From Clostridiales bacterium (lineage in GTDB: Bacteria; Bacillota; Clostridia; Oscillospirales; Oscillospiraceae): DNA of 64,000 nt. This document shows positions 33,058 through 42,033 of this stretch, piece after piece. Every line of letters starts with the position of its first letter. The first letter of the stretch is position 1. A program made the position numbers and the translations under genes. The DNA is taken from positions 1 to 64,000 of the forward strand of contig DUOX01000040.1 in assembly GCA_012838665.1 (NCBI GenBank), written 5' to 3'. The notes beneath the pieces are model-generated. The model saw only the letters and a program-made list of their open reading frames with translations, was not told the DNA's origin and did not search any database.

Positions 33058-34475
33058 GTTGGCAGATAGATGTTGGTCTCGAGGTGCATGTGGAGCTGAA
33101 TACAGCCTCCAAGATTTTTTGTTCCTGCTCTACGGCTTTCGGAGCGGGGCCCAATAGCCTGTGCTGCCCGGTTTGCACAGGCCATCCGGGGGCGCTGCCT
33201 GTTTTCAACAAAAAAGTATTGGAGTATGCTGTCCGCACGGGCCTTGCCCTGGGCTGCGAAATTGCAGACATAACTTTTTTCGACAGAAAAAACTATTTTT
33301 ATCCCGATCAGCCCCGGGGCTATCAAATTAGCCAGCTATATGCCACCGTCTGCAGGGGCGGGGGGCTGGAAATCGACGGGCCTGGGGGTTCCAGACTTAT
33401 ACCCTTAATTGAGCTCCATATGGAAGACGATGCGGGAAAACTGGTGTATGGAGAAAATGGGGAACTTTACATCGACTACAACCGCAGCGGCGTGCCCCTG
33501 TTGGAAATCGTCACGGCTCCGGAACTCCACAGTGACTGGGAGGTTTCCGCCTTTCTGGAAGAACTGATTGGTGTTCTGCGCGCCATCGGCGTGTCAGACT
33601 GCCGCATGCAGGAAGGCTCCATGCGCGTGGATGTGAACCTTTCCGTGCGCCGGAAGGGTGAAAGCCTTGGAACGCGGACGGAAATGAAAAACCTCAGTTC
33701 CCTACGGTCAGTCCGGCAGGCCATAAGATATGAGTCCAAAAGGCAGATAGAAATATTGGAATCGGGGGGGAACATAGAAAACGAGACCCGGCGCTGGGAC
33801 GAGGATAGGGGTATTAGCCTTCCCATGCGGGCGAAGGAGGAAAAGGAGGATTACCGATATTTCCCCGACCCCGACCTGCCTCCGGTGAAAATAAGCAGGG
33901 AGCTGCTTGAGACCCAGAGGGGTCTTATTCCTGAGCTGCCCCGGGCAAAACGCAGACGTTATATGCGGGACTTTATGCTTCCGGAGCAGGACTGCCGTAC
34001 CCTGACCGCGGATATTTCCGTGGCAAAACTCTTTGAAGAGACAGTGTCCCTGGGTATCCCGCCCCTGGAGGCTTCCAAATGGATATGCGGCGATTATCTC
34101 CGCCTGATGAAGGAGGGGGCAGGGGAGCATATGACGGCCGAAAAGCTGGCCCGCATAATCACTATGGTCTCTGAAGGCATGCTCACAAGGGCAAACGGCC
34201 GCCAGGTGCTGGAGGCTTTGTTTTATACACAGGGAGACCCGGATAAATACGCCGAGGAAAAGGGCCTGTTCAGGATAGATGACAGAAACGCGGTGGAGAA
34301 GGCAGTCAGGGAGATAATGGAAAATTTCCCCGTGCAGGTTGAGGAATGTCGGGCGGGCAAACAAAAGCTGATGGACTTTTTAATGGGACAGGTTATGCGT
34401 AAACTTGAAGGCAGGGGCGACCCTTCCCTGATTATGAGTTTATTAAATAATGCTATTTTTCAAGACAAGCAATAA
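33054..34475 (+). CDS. gatB: Asp-tRNA(Asn)/Glu-tRNA(Gln) amidotransferase subunit B
   Basis: A 473-aa kinase-like subunit that activates Glu-tRNA(Gln) and receives ammonia from GatA. Signatures are WQIDVGLEVHVELNTASKIF, a CSCSTAFGAGPNSLCCPVC zinc-binding region, FFDRKNYFYPDQPRGYQISQ, LHMEDDAGKL and DYNRSGVPLLEIV. A YqeY-like helical C-terminal domain binds tRNA (about residues 325-470). It completes the gatCAB operon, implying that this organism makes Gln-tRNA and/or Asn-tRNA by the indirect route. Confidence 0.97.
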   Translation: MSWQIDVGLEVHVELNTASKIFCSCSTAFGAGPNSLCCPVCTGHPGALPVFNKKVLEYAVRTGLALGCEIADITFFDRKNYFYPDQPRGYQISQLYATVCRGGGLEIDGPGGSRLIPLIELHMEDDAGKLVYGENGELYIDYNRSGVPLLEIVTAPELHSDWEVSAFLEELIGVLRAIGVSDCRMQEGSMRVDVNLSVRRKGESLGTRTEMKNLSSLRSVRQAIRYESKRQIEILESGGNIENETRRWDEDRGISLPMRAKEEKEDYRYFPDPDLPPVKISRELLETQRGLIPELPRAKRRRYMRDFMLPEQDCRTLTADISVAKLFEETVSLGIPPLEASKWICGDYLRLMKEGAGEHMTAEKLARIITMVSEGMLTRANGRQVLEALFYTQGDPDKYAEEKGLFRIDDRNAVEKAVREIMENFPVQVEECRAGKQKLMDFLMGQVMRKLEGRGDPSLIMSLLNNAIFQDKQ

Positions 34476-34482
34476 GCATAAA

Positions 34483-34806
34483 ATGAATTCACAAATATCC
34501 GGCAGCAATTTCTGGCCTACGCAGGTTTGCTGGGATTTAAAAAAAGCTGGTCCGGCCTAATTGCCCTTTTGTTAACCGCCGCGTTTCCTTTCATCGGCTT
34601 GTTCTCGGCCTTTGGTTTTTTTATGGATGGGGCACGGCTCATCTTCTGTCGATGCTCACCGTTTTTAATCTGCATACCGCGGCCCGTGAGGTTCAGTTAC
34701 TAATATTCGCCCTAGTTTTTGTTATTTACGCAGCCATTTGGTGCATATTTCGCTACGTAAGAAAAACACGACAAAAACAATCCCTGGTAAATAGCGCACA
34801 AAAACA
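34483..34806 (+). pseudogene. Decayed small membrane-protein gene
   Basis: The 365 nt between gatB and a terminator hold no intact gene, but two frames give plausible membrane helices. One (34482-34622) reads AYAGLLGFKKSWSGLIALLL and FPFIGLFSAFGFF. The other continues from 34619 with YGWGTAHLLSMLTVFNLHTA and LLIFALVFVIYAAIWCIFRY. They join by a -1 shift exactly at a run of seven T (34616-34622). No start codon with a ribosome-binding site is in the first frame, and the second reads on through the terminator, so decay is likelier than programmed frameshifting. Family not recognised. Confidence 0.4.
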
Positions 34807-34807
34807 T

Positions 34808-34837
34808 AAAAAACACCTGCGTACGCAGGTGTTTTTT
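34808..34837. terminator. Bidirectional palindromic terminator
   Basis: AAAAAACACCTGC-GTAC-GCAGGTGTTTTTT is a perfect palindrome with A and T tracts on either side. It serves the minus-strand Nudix gene and anything read from gatB. Confidence 0.9.
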
Positions 34838-34840
34838 GCT

Positions 34841-35437
34841 TTATTGCAAGTATTCCAATACGATTTGCGACCAGGTCTCCATTTCCGGGGAAAGCTGCGG
34901 TAATTTGCTAATGTCCACCCATTCTCCGGTCAGCTTTTCGGTTTCCCTGACCCTGACCTCGCCGTCAGTTTCCAGTATGTAGCACAGCCCCAAATGGACG
35001 CTGCCGACGCCGTTGGTGTCGTCGTTAATGAGCCCTTTAAACTGCAGGTTTATGGAGCCCTGAAGGGCCACTTCTTCCGTCAGTTCCCGCATGAGGCCGT
35101 TCATGAGCGCATCTTCGCCGCCGTCAGCCTGGCAGTTGATGTGTCCGCCAACACCCAGGGACAGCAGACCGTGAAGGCGGGACTCACCCCCTTTTTTAAG
35201 GCGGCGGAGCAAATAGGCCTGCTCCCCCCAGCGAATCACTACATAGGGGATAATCTGCTTGTATGCTGGGTCCTCCTCGGCTTCCGGCCGGGGCAAAAAC
35301 TCGTGGTATTGGGAAATAATACTCAAAACTTTATCGGTATTGTCAGTTATAAGTCCTTTTTCAGCCAAATACGGGGACAGGTGCTCGGTTTTTACCACCA
35401 GCACCATTTCTGTCGTTTTCGTTTTACTCAAAGCCAA
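34841..35437 (-). CDS. Nudix hydrolase family protein
   Basis: A 198-aa protein with a Nudix core. The box reads GVGGHIN...NGLMRELTEEVAL, close to GX5EX7REUXEEXGU, with the REXXEE core intact. The N-terminal part (about residues 1-75) with YLAEKGLITDNTDKVLSIIS is an added domain seen in a Clostridial subfamily. The substrate cannot be told. The start is the TTG at 35437 with GGAGG 6 nt upstream; an in-frame ATG at 35470 lacks such a site. Confidence 0.82.
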   Translation of the reverse strand: MALSKTKTTEMVLVVKTEHLSPYLAEKGLITDNTDKVLSIISQYHEFLPRPEAEEDPAYKQIIPYVVIRWGEQAYLLRRLKKGGESRLHGLLSLGVGGHINCQADGGEDALMNGLMRELTEEVALQGSINLQFKGLINDDTNGVGSVHLGLCYILETDGEVRVRETEKLTGEWVDISKLPQLSPEMETWSQIVLEYLQ

Positions 35438-35516
35438 TCCAAGCCTCCGTTTTACTCTTTTGTGCCTCATATTATGAAACAGACTGCGATTAAAACATAA
35501 TTGCCGCTGCGGGACT

Positions 35517-35525
35517 ATTATATCA
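35517..35525 (-). promoter_or_regulatory. Extended -10 promoter of the Nudix gene
   Basis: TGATATAAT on the minus strand is a consensus extended -10 element. No good -35 is seen at the normal spacing. Confidence 0.45.
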
Positions 35526-35600
35526 TTTTATCCGCTCTTTTTCATCTAAAATATATAAATTCGGCAACTTTTTGCTTAAAGAAGTTAGTTTCCTTTTAGC

Positions 35601-35629
35601 TTGCGCGGGCCTTCCCCGTATGGTAATAT
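35601..35629 (+). promoter_or_regulatory. Possible promoter of the DUF1015 gene
   Basis: TTGCGC (35601-35606), a 17-nt spacer and TAATAT (35624-35629), about 53 nt before the start codon. Confidence 0.5.
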
Positions 35630-35681
35630 TATCAAAGCGCCTTTTAAGAGACATAAATTTGCGAGACTAAGGAGCGTTCCA

Positions 35682-36953
35682 ATGACAGAGAGAGTTTTCC
35701 TGCCCGGCGATATAATGCTGCCCAAGGGGGCGGATTTGGAACTGTGGAGCGTCATTGCCTGCGATCAATTCACCTCGGAGCCCGAATACTGGGAGGCTGT
35801 GGAGGCCAGGGTGGGGGATGCTCCCTCGACTTTGCGCCTAATGCTGCCCGAGGCATATTTAGGATTTCGGGATACCCAGGCAGAAATGAAAAAGATTGAA
35901 GCCACAATGGAGGAATACCTGAGCAGAGGTATATTCCAGACGATTTGCAACTCATACATTTACACGGAGCGGCAGCTTTCCGATGGGAATACCCGCCGGG
36001 GGCTTCTGGGGATTTTGGACCTGGAGCAGTACGATTACAGGGAAAATGCCTGCTGCCTTGTGCATCCGACGGAAGGGATTGTTGAAGACCGGCTCCCGCC
36101 CCGGATAGAAGTAAGAAAAAAGGCCCGGTTGGAGATGCCCCATATTGTGGTTTTTATCGACGACCCTGACTGTTCTGTAATTGACCCCATAGTTTACTCT
36201 CTCGAGTCCCCGGAGCTGTTGTATGACTTCGACCTCATGGACGGGGGCGGCCACATTATGGGCTGGTATGTCGGTGGCCAAAAGGCTCTGGACGTGGAGA
36301 AGGCGTTGCAGAGACTCGCCGACCCCCGGGTGCTGAAGGAAAAATATCATATGTCGGATGATAAGCCCCCGGTGGTCTTTGCGGTAGGGGACGGCAACCA
36401 CAGCCTGGCTGCGGCAAAACTGTACTGGGAAGGCCTGAAGAGCACTCTTACCGATGAAGATAAGGAAAATCACCCCGCCCGGTACAGCATGGTGGAGCTT
36501 GTGAACATCCACGACAGCTCCGTAAACTTTGAGCCGATTCACAGGGTTATTTTTGGCACGGACTCAGGCCGCTTTATGGAAGAGGCACGAAAATTCTGGG
36601 CCAAGGCGGGAGAAAAAGGGGAGAGGAGCCACAGTATAAGTCTGGCGGCCGACTCCGAAACCGGGGACATAGAGGCGTCCTTTTCCACAATTGGCGAGCT
36701 TATTGAAGCCGCCGATAGATTCTGCGGAGATTATATTTCCGCCTTTGGCGGCAGGCTGGACTATATACACGGGGATGAAACGGCCCTTTCCATGGCTTTG
36801 CGCCCCGGCTGTGCCGGCATGCTGCTTCCCAGAATGGACAAGAAGGAGCTGTTCCCCAGTATTATAAAAAACGGCGCCTTCCCCAGAAAAAGCTTTTCCA
36901 TAGGCCATGCCCGGGATAAGAGATATTATCTTGAGTGCAGATTGATTAAGTGA
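35682..36953 (+). CDS. DUF1015 family protein (SerK-like)
   Basis: A 423-aa protein of the DUF1015 family. It begins MTERVFLPGDIMLPKGADLE and contains WSVIACDQFTSEPEYW, DGNTRRGLLGILDLEQYDY and VVFAVGDGNHSLAAAKLYWE. Archaeal relatives include the free-serine kinase SerK; whether this bacterial form is a kinase is not shown. The VGDGNHS segment is the most conserved part and suggests a nucleotide or phosphate site. The ATG at 35682 lies behind AAGGAG (35669-35674). It appears monocistronic, with its own promoter and terminator. Confidence 0.85.
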   Translation: MTERVFLPGDIMLPKGADLELWSVIACDQFTSEPEYWEAVEARVGDAPSTLRLMLPEAYLGFRDTQAEMKKIEATMEEYLSRGIFQTICNSYIYTERQLSDGNTRRGLLGILDLEQYDYRENACCLVHPTEGIVEDRLPPRIEVRKKARLEMPHIVVFIDDPDCSVIDPIVYSLESPELLYDFDLMDGGGHIMGWYVGGQKALDVEKALQRLADPRVLKEKYHMSDDKPPVVFAVGDGNHSLAAAKLYWEGLKSTLTDEDKENHPARYSMVELVNIHDSSVNFEPIHRVIFGTDSGRFMEEARKFWAKAGEKGERSHSISLAADSETGDIEASFSTIGELIEAADRFCGDYISAFGGRLDYIHGDETALSMALRPGCAGMLLPRMDKKELFPSIIKNGAFPRKSFSIGHARDKRYYLECRLIK

Positions 36954-36959
36954 ATATAG

Positions 36960-36986
36960 CCAGGGCCGGCTGAAAGCCGGCCCTGG
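36960..36986. terminator. GC-rich terminator after the DUF1015 gene
   Basis: CCAGGGCCGGC / GCCGGCCCTGG, an 11-bp perfect stem with loop TGAAA, is followed by AAATTTTTG. A nearly identical hairpin recurs at 37474. Confidence 0.85.
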
Positions 36987-37004
36987 AAATTTTTGTGTAG
37001 CAAA

Positions 37005-37376
37005 CTAATTTTTTGAAGGCACTATTTCCAGCCAGTAACCGTCCGGGTCAGTAATGAAATAGATTCCCATTTCAGGATTTTCCATTTCAATGCAGCCCAT
37101 CTTCTCATGGTGGGCGTGAGCCGCCTCATAATCCTCCGTCACAAAAGCCAAATGGAATTCGCAGTCACCCAGGTCATACGGCCTGTCGTACTGTTTCATC
37201 CAAGTAAGCTCTAGCCTGAATTGGCTCTCATCATTTCCAAGGTAGCAGATTTCCCAACTGCCGTCTTCGGCTTTTTTACGGCTCAGTACGTCCAACCCCA
37301 GCGCTTCCGTATAAAACTTTATCGAACGCTCCAAGTCAAACACATTAAAATTCTGGTGATCCATTTTGAATTTCAT
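37005..37376 (-). CDS. VOC family protein / lactoylglutathione lyase-like glyoxalase
   Basis: A 123-aa single-domain glyoxalase-fold protein. Motifs include DHQNFNVFDLERSIKFYTEALGL, FRLELTWM, HLAFVTEDYEAAHAHHEKMG and the C-terminal GIYFITDPDGYWLEIVP. The metal ligands expected for glyoxalase I are H7, E55 (in RLELT), H75 (in HLAF) and E118 (in WLEIVP) or nearby positions. It would detoxify methylglyoxal if active on that substrate. Monocistronic, with start behind GGAGGT. Confidence 0.85.
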   Translation of the reverse strand: MKFKMDHQNFNVFDLERSIKFYTEALGLDVLSRKKAEDGSWEICYLGNDESQFRLELTWMKQYDRPYDLGDCEFHLAFVTEDYEAAHAHHEKMGCIEMENPEMGIYFITDPDGYWLEIVPSKN

Positions 37377-37473
37377 GCATTTATACCTCCGTTTGTAAGT
37401 TTAAAACATAATAGCATACAAAGCTGTAGGATGATAGTATCAACCTGACATCAAAAAATAAAAATGAAAATCG

Positions 37474-37500
37474 CAGGGCCGGCAAGAGCCGGCCCTGTTT
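37474..37500. terminator. GC-rich terminator downstream of the ABC exporter genes
   Basis: CAGGGCCGGC / GCCGGCCCTG, a 10-bp stem with loop AAGA. It is T-rich on both sides. It shares its stem with the hairpin at 36960. Confidence 0.8.
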
Positions 37501-37560
37501 TGTTTGTCTGGACAGGTGGCTAGGAATGGCCTCCCTTCATGGATATAACTATAAAAATGC

Positions 37561-39600
37561 CTAATCCAATTGATGCTGGCCCGTGTAAAGCATATAATAC
37601 CTGCCCTTGTTTGCAAGCAGCTCTTCATGGCTGCCTTTTTCAATAATCTCCCCGTGCTCGACAACGGCGATTACTTTGGAATTTCGGACGGTAGAGAGGC
37701 GGTGTGCGATGACAAAGACAGTTTTGCCTTCCATCAAAGCGTCCATGCCCCGCTCGATAAGTTTTTCCGTGCGGGTGTCGATGGAGCTGGTAGCCTCGTC
37801 CAGTATCATTACCGGGTGCTTTGCCACCGCCGTGCGGGCTATGGCCAGAAGCTGGCGCTGGCCCTGGGATAGGTTTTGGCCGTTACCCGTAATCATGGTT
37901 TGATAACCGTCGGGAAGCCTACTGATAAAACCGTGGGCGTTGGCGCTTTTGGCGGCCTCAATGCATTCCTCGTCCGTAGCGTCCAGCTTGCCGTAGCGGA
38001 TGTTGTCCATGACGGTGCCCGTGAAAAGGTTTGTATCCTGCAACACAATGCCTAGGCTACGCCGCAGGGATTTTTTCTCAATGTCCCGAATGTCAATGCC
38101 GTCGAAGGTAATCCGGCCGTCCTCAATTTCGTAAAACCGGTTAATAAGGTTTGTGATGGTAGTTTTTCCGGCTCCGGTGGAGCCTACGAAGGCTATCTTC
38201 TGACCGGGCTTGGCGTATACCGAAATTCCTTTCAGAACAGGCTCTCCCGGAACATAACTGAAGTAAACTTCCTTAAAGCGTACGTCGCCCTTGACCTCCC
38301 TATATTCATAGCTGCCATCCTCTTTGGGGATTTTCCATGCCCAGAAGCCGGTGCGGCGGCCGTCTGCGGTCTCCGTAAGCTTGCCCTCGGGGGAGCGCTC
38401 CACCGTCACAAGGGAGACCCTGCCCTCGTCGATTTCGGGAGCAGCGTCCATGGTCGCAAAGATGCGCTCGGCACCGGCAATGGCGGACAGCACGTTCACC
38501 AGCTGGTTGGACATCATGTTTATGGGCATTGATATATTCTTCGTATAGTTGAGATAAACACCCAGGGAGCCTATTGTGAAACTGCTGCTGCTTATCACCC
38601 ATATGCCCCCCATCACGGCGATGACCGCGTAGCAGATATTCATCACCGCCGCCAGAACCGGCATTACTATCTGACCCAGGAAGTTTGCCAGTATGGCATT
38701 TTCCCGGTAATCGTCGTTCAGCTTGGCAAACTCCTCCTTGCTTCGGGTTTCGTAGGTGAAGGCTTTTACCACCTTGAGGCCGTCTATCATTTCCTCAATG
38801 TAACCGTTAAGCCGGCCCAGGGCAGCCTGCTGCTTTTTGAACATGACCTTACTGAGGCCTCCCACCTTCTGCACTATGAGAAGGGAAAGGAAGATGACCA
38901 CAAGGGTAATGATGAACATCTTCCAACTGATTTTTATCATCAGGATTATGGTGCCCGTAAAGGTTATTATTCCAGAGATAAACTGGATAAGGCCCTGGTC
39001 CAGCATCATCTGGACCTGTTCCGCGTCGTTGGTGAAGCGGCTCATAAGCTCGCCGTGGGAATGGGCGTCGAAAAAGCTGAGGGGCAAGTCCTGGAGCTTT
39101 GAAAAGAGATCCGCGCGTATGCGGTTTATCGCCGACTGGGCCAGGCGCACCATAATCTGTCCCTGGGACAGTGTGGCCAGGACGCCCACCAGATATATGC
39201 CGGCCAGAATCATAAGCTGCCTCGCAAGGCCGGAAAAGTCCTTTTCCACGGCGGTGATATTGGGAACTATGTAATCGTCAATAAGGGGCTTCAGGTAATA
39301 TGACGCCGCCAGATTGCAGCCTGTGGACAACAGAAGAAGAATTAATATGCCTACCAGGTATACTTTTTTCTGAACCGCATAGCCCAAAATACGCAGGAGA
39401 GTGCCCTTGGCGTCCTTAGGCTTGCGGAAGTCCCTGCCGCCGCCGGGGCCGCGAACCCTGGGCATGTCCTTATATATTTTATCGTCGTCGGGGACGGTGT
39501 CCTCCATCTGTGCCTTAATCTGCTGAAAGATATTGGGCCGTTTCTTCGCTTCCTGTTGGACATTGGAGTTCCTGTTATTATTCTTAATATCTTTATGCAT
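37561..39600 (-). CDS. ABC exporter subunit (transmembrane + ATPase), second of a pair
   Basis: A 679-aa type IV ABC half-transporter. A charged N-terminal extension (about residues 1-70) is followed by six membrane helices (about 85-380). An insert rich in charged residues leads into the ATPase domain with Walker A GSTGAGKTT, signature LSQGQRQLLAIART and DEATSSIDT. The LSQGQ variant of the signature and its partner's LSGGQ-type sequence suggest a heterodimer with one fully active site. Start behind AGGAG, overlapping the partner gene by 8 nt. It belongs to a marR-ABC-ABC operon, so export of a drug or toxic metabolite is likely. Confidence 0.93.
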   Translation of the reverse strand: MHKDIKNNNRNSNVQQEAKKRPNIFQQIKAQMEDTVPDDDKIYKDMPRVRGPGGGRDFRKPKDAKGTLLRILGYAVQKKVYLVGILILLLLSTGCNLAASYYLKPLIDDYIVPNITAVEKDFSGLARQLMILAGIYLVGVLATLSQGQIMVRLAQSAINRIRADLFSKLQDLPLSFFDAHSHGELMSRFTNDAEQVQMMLDQGLIQFISGIITFTGTIILMIKISWKMFIITLVVIFLSLLIVQKVGGLSKVMFKKQQAALGRLNGYIEEMIDGLKVVKAFTYETRSKEEFAKLNDDYRENAILANFLGQIVMPVLAAVMNICYAVIAVMGGIWVISSSSFTIGSLGVYLNYTKNISMPINMMSNQLVNVLSAIAGAERIFATMDAAPEIDEGRVSLVTVERSPEGKLTETADGRRTGFWAWKIPKEDGSYEYREVKGDVRFKEVYFSYVPGEPVLKGISVYAKPGQKIAFVGSTGAGKTTITNLINRFYEIEDGRITFDGIDIRDIEKKSLRRSLGIVLQDTNLFTGTVMDNIRYGKLDATDEECIEAAKSANAHGFISRLPDGYQTMITGNGQNLSQGQRQLLAIARTAVAKHPVMILDEATSSIDTRTEKLIERGMDALMEGKTVFVIAHRLSTVRNSKVIAVVEHGEIIEKGSHEELLANKGRYYMLYTGQHQLD

Positions 39601-41347
39601 TTCCCAGAACTCCTTCCTGCTGTGATGTATAGATTTCCTGATAAATAGGGCTGCGCTCTATCAGGTCCCGGTGAGTGCCTATGGATTCAATTTCGCCCTC
39701 GTCCAGGAGGATAATTTTGTCCGCCTCCATCACGGAACTTATGCGCTGGGCTATGATAAATACAGTGCAGCCTTTCAGTTCCCTGCGGAAACTCTCCCTT
39801 ATTCTTGATTCCGTGTCCGAGTCCACGGCGCTAGTGGAGTCGTCCAAAATCAATATGGAGGGCTTCTTCAAAATGGCCCTGGCTATACACAGGCGCTGTC
39901 TTTGGCCGCCGGATACGTTGGTGCCGCCCTGATGAAGCTGCGTGTCAAGCCCGTCCGGGAAGGACATGACAAAGTCATAGGCCTGGGCGCTTTTCAGCGC
40001 CTGAATAATCTCCTCATCGGTGGCGTCTTCCTTGCCCCAGCGGATGTTGTCCCTTATGCTGCCGCTGAAAAGCACGTTTTTCTGAAGCACCATGCCTATT
40101 TTCCTGCGGAGGTCGGTTATTTTATAGTCCCTGACGTCTATGCCGTTTACCAGTACCCGACCCTGAGTGACGTCATAAAAACGGGGTATAAGGTTGACGA
40201 GAGAGGATTTTCCGGAGCCGGTGCCGCCTATTATTGCAACAATTTCACCGGGCTCCACTTTGAAGCTTAAGTTTTTCAAAACCTCCTCGCCGCTTCCCGT
40301 CAGTGAGTATTTGAAACTAACGTTCTCAAACTCAACAGAACTTCCCTGAAACAAATCCGTTTCCGGAGCAGCCGGTTCCGCATGTTCCGAATCCTGAATA
40401 TCGGGCACGGTTTCCAGAACCTCGTTAATTCGGGTGACGCATGCCTGGGCTCTGGTATATTGCATGAGGATAAAGGAGAACATCATGACGCTCATCATAA
40501 TCTGTTGGAGATAGGTGATAATGGCCAGCAGCTCGCCGGAGAGAAACTCTCCGTTGCCCACCATCTTTCCACCGAACCAGTATATGAGAAGCGTGACCAT
40601 GTTCAGTATCAGCGTGGAGGTGGGGTTCATGAGTATTATGCGGGATATGGCCCTTATATTGGCCCGGGTCAGCTCGTCGTTGGCATTTTTGAATTTTTGC
40701 CGTTCGTAGTTTGCCCGGACAAAGGACTTGACAACTCTGATTGCAATAAGGTTTTCCTGTATGGTAGCATTCAGGTTGTCCAGTTTCTGCTGGTTGGCCA
40801 TAAACAGGTGATGGGCAGAGCGCATGAGCAGTGTTATAACGAAAAACAGGATTGGAACGGCAAACAGATATATGATTGACAGCTTAAAGCTGTAGCCTAT
40901 GACAATAATCAGGGCCACAATTAACTGGAAGGGTGCCTGGAGCAGGACCCGCAGGCTCATCTGAAGGGACGTCTGCAGTATGCGCACATCCGAGGTTGTG
41001 CGGGTGATTAAAGACGCAGTGCTGAATTTATCCACATCTGCGAAAGAAAAGTCCTGTATGTGGTTATAGAGGGACACCCGGAGATTGGAGCCGAAACCTT
41101 GAGCCGCCAGAGACGAATTTCTTGCGGAGAGAATACCGGCAACCGCTCCTATTAAAGAGAGCAGCACCATTATGCCTCCGCATTTCAAAATATAAGGTAT
41201 GTTTGAGTTCTTAATGCCCACATCCACAATGTCCGACATCAGAGTGGGCAGGATTAGCATTATGATTGTTTCGACAAGAACAAACATCGGGGCGATAAAG
41301 GCGGATTTCTTATATTCGCCCAGGTGCCTAGTCAGAATTTTTATCAT
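39593..41347 (-). CDS. ABC exporter subunit (transmembrane + ATPase), first of a pair
   Basis: A 584-aa ABC half-transporter. Six membrane helices (about residues 15-320) precede an ATPase domain with Walker A GGTGSGKSS, signature VSGGQRQRLCIARAI and Walker B LILDDSTSAVDSDTE. The aspartate in place of the catalytic glutamate after Walker B (LDDS) is typical of the degenerate site in heterodimeric exporters. I start it at the ATG at 41347, about 9 nt after AAAGGA. It overlaps the end of marR by 20 nt. Confidence 0.93.
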   Translation of the reverse strand: MIKILTRHLGEYKKSAFIAPMFVLVETIIMLILPTLMSDIVDVGIKNSNIPYILKCGGIMVLLSLIGAVAGILSARNSSLAAQGFGSNLRVSLYNHIQDFSFADVDKFSTASLITRTTSDVRILQTSLQMSLRVLLQAPFQLIVALIIVIGYSFKLSIIYLFAVPILFFVITLLMRSAHHLFMANQQKLDNLNATIQENLIAIRVVKSFVRANYERQKFKNANDELTRANIRAISRIILMNPTSTLILNMVTLLIYWFGGKMVGNGEFLSGELLAIITYLQQIMMSVMMFSFILMQYTRAQACVTRINEVLETVPDIQDSEHAEPAAPETDLFQGSSVEFENVSFKYSLTGSGEEVLKNLSFKVEPGEIVAIIGGTGSGKSSLVNLIPRFYDVTQGRVLVNGIDVRDYKITDLRRKIGMVLQKNVLFSGSIRDNIRWGKEDATDEEIIQALKSAQAYDFVMSFPDGLDTQLHQGGTNVSGGQRQRLCIARAILKKPSILILDDSTSAVDSDTESRIRESFRRELKGCTVFIIAQRISSVMEADKIILLDEGEIESIGTHRDLIERSPIYQEIYTSQQEGVLGNA

Positions 41348-41840
41348 CAAGTTCATTCCTTTCGCCAAGAGACCATGAGAGCTTGGCGGCATTGATAAGA
41401 TTGTTGGTCATACGGATAAAAAAGGAGTTTATAAGTTCCCTCTCCTCCGGGGCAAAGCCCTGATACATGGCCTTATTCAGGTCTTCAAATGCCTTGCGGC
41501 ACTGCTTCGCCACCATTTTTCCCTTTTCAGTAATTTCTATCTGGTTTCTGCGCATGTCTTTCTTGTCATTTATTTTTCTTATGCAGCCCAGCCGCTCCAA
41601 AGACTTGAGAGAGATGGTTATGGTGGTGGGGGAAACCCTCATGCGCTGGGCCAGTTCCTTTTGGGTGGCTATGACCCCGTCCTTCCCATAACGCTCAAGC
41701 ATAAACAGGATTATCGGCTGGCCGAATTCCCTTACTCCAAACTTGGCAAATGCGGCGTCCGACGCCAATCTGCAGGCCGTATTCAGGTCCCGGAACAGCC
41801 ATTCCGTACTGTGTTTGTTGCCATTTTCATTTTGGTGCAC
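41328..41840 (-). CDS. MarR family transcriptional regulator
   Basis: A 170-aa winged-helix regulator. The DNA-binding part reads ATQKELAQRMRVSPTTITISLKSLERLGCIRKINDKKDMRRNQIEIT (given here in part), with RNQIEITEKG forming the wing. The start is the GTG at 41840 behind AAGGAGG. It is the first gene of an operon with two ABC exporter genes. A pair of palindromes in its leader is the likely binding site. The MarR family usually represses and is released by a ligand that the exporter removes. Confidence 0.92.
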   Translation of the reverse strand: MHQNENGNKHSTEWLFRDLNTACRLASDAAFAKFGVREFGQPIILFMLERYGKDGVIATQKELAQRMRVSPTTITISLKSLERLGCIRKINDKKDMRRNQIEITEKGKMVAKQCRKAFEDLNKAMYQGFAPEERELINSFFIRMTNNLINAAKLSWSLGERNELDDKNSD

Positions 41841-41894
41841 GGCTATCCTCCTTTTCGTATATGATTATTGCGACAAATATGCCTGATAAAATGA

Positions 41895-41921
41895 TTTGCA
41901 TGCAAATATTTTGCATGCAAA
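41895..41921. promoter_or_regulatory. Double palindromic operator for the MarR regulator
   Basis: TTTGCATGCAAA occurs at 41895-41906 and again at 41910-41921; both are perfect 12-bp palindromes. They lie between the marR promoter and its start codon, spaced 15 bp centre to centre. This is the classic position for a road-block operator. Confidence 0.75.
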
Positions 41922-41931
41922 CTATTTTCAT

Positions 41932-41960
41932 ATGGTAACACCGAACAGCGCTAATGTCAA
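41932..41960 (-). promoter_or_regulatory. Promoter of the marR-ABC operon
   Basis: On the minus strand TTGACA (complement of 41955-41960), a 17-nt spacer and TACCAT (complement of 41932-41937). The predicted transcription start is about 41925, just ahead of the operator palindromes. Confidence 0.6.
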
Positions 41961-42033
41961 TGTTTTTTAAAATATAAAATTTCGGTGAAACAGGAATGTT
42001 TTTCAATTCGGCGAGATTAGGAGAGCAGAGTAG

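Noticed and set aside
41881..41940. The TTTGCATGCAAA pair as a CRISPR-like or IS end
   Set aside because: Only two copies 15 bp apart, placed in a MarR promoter leader; an operator is the simpler explanation.
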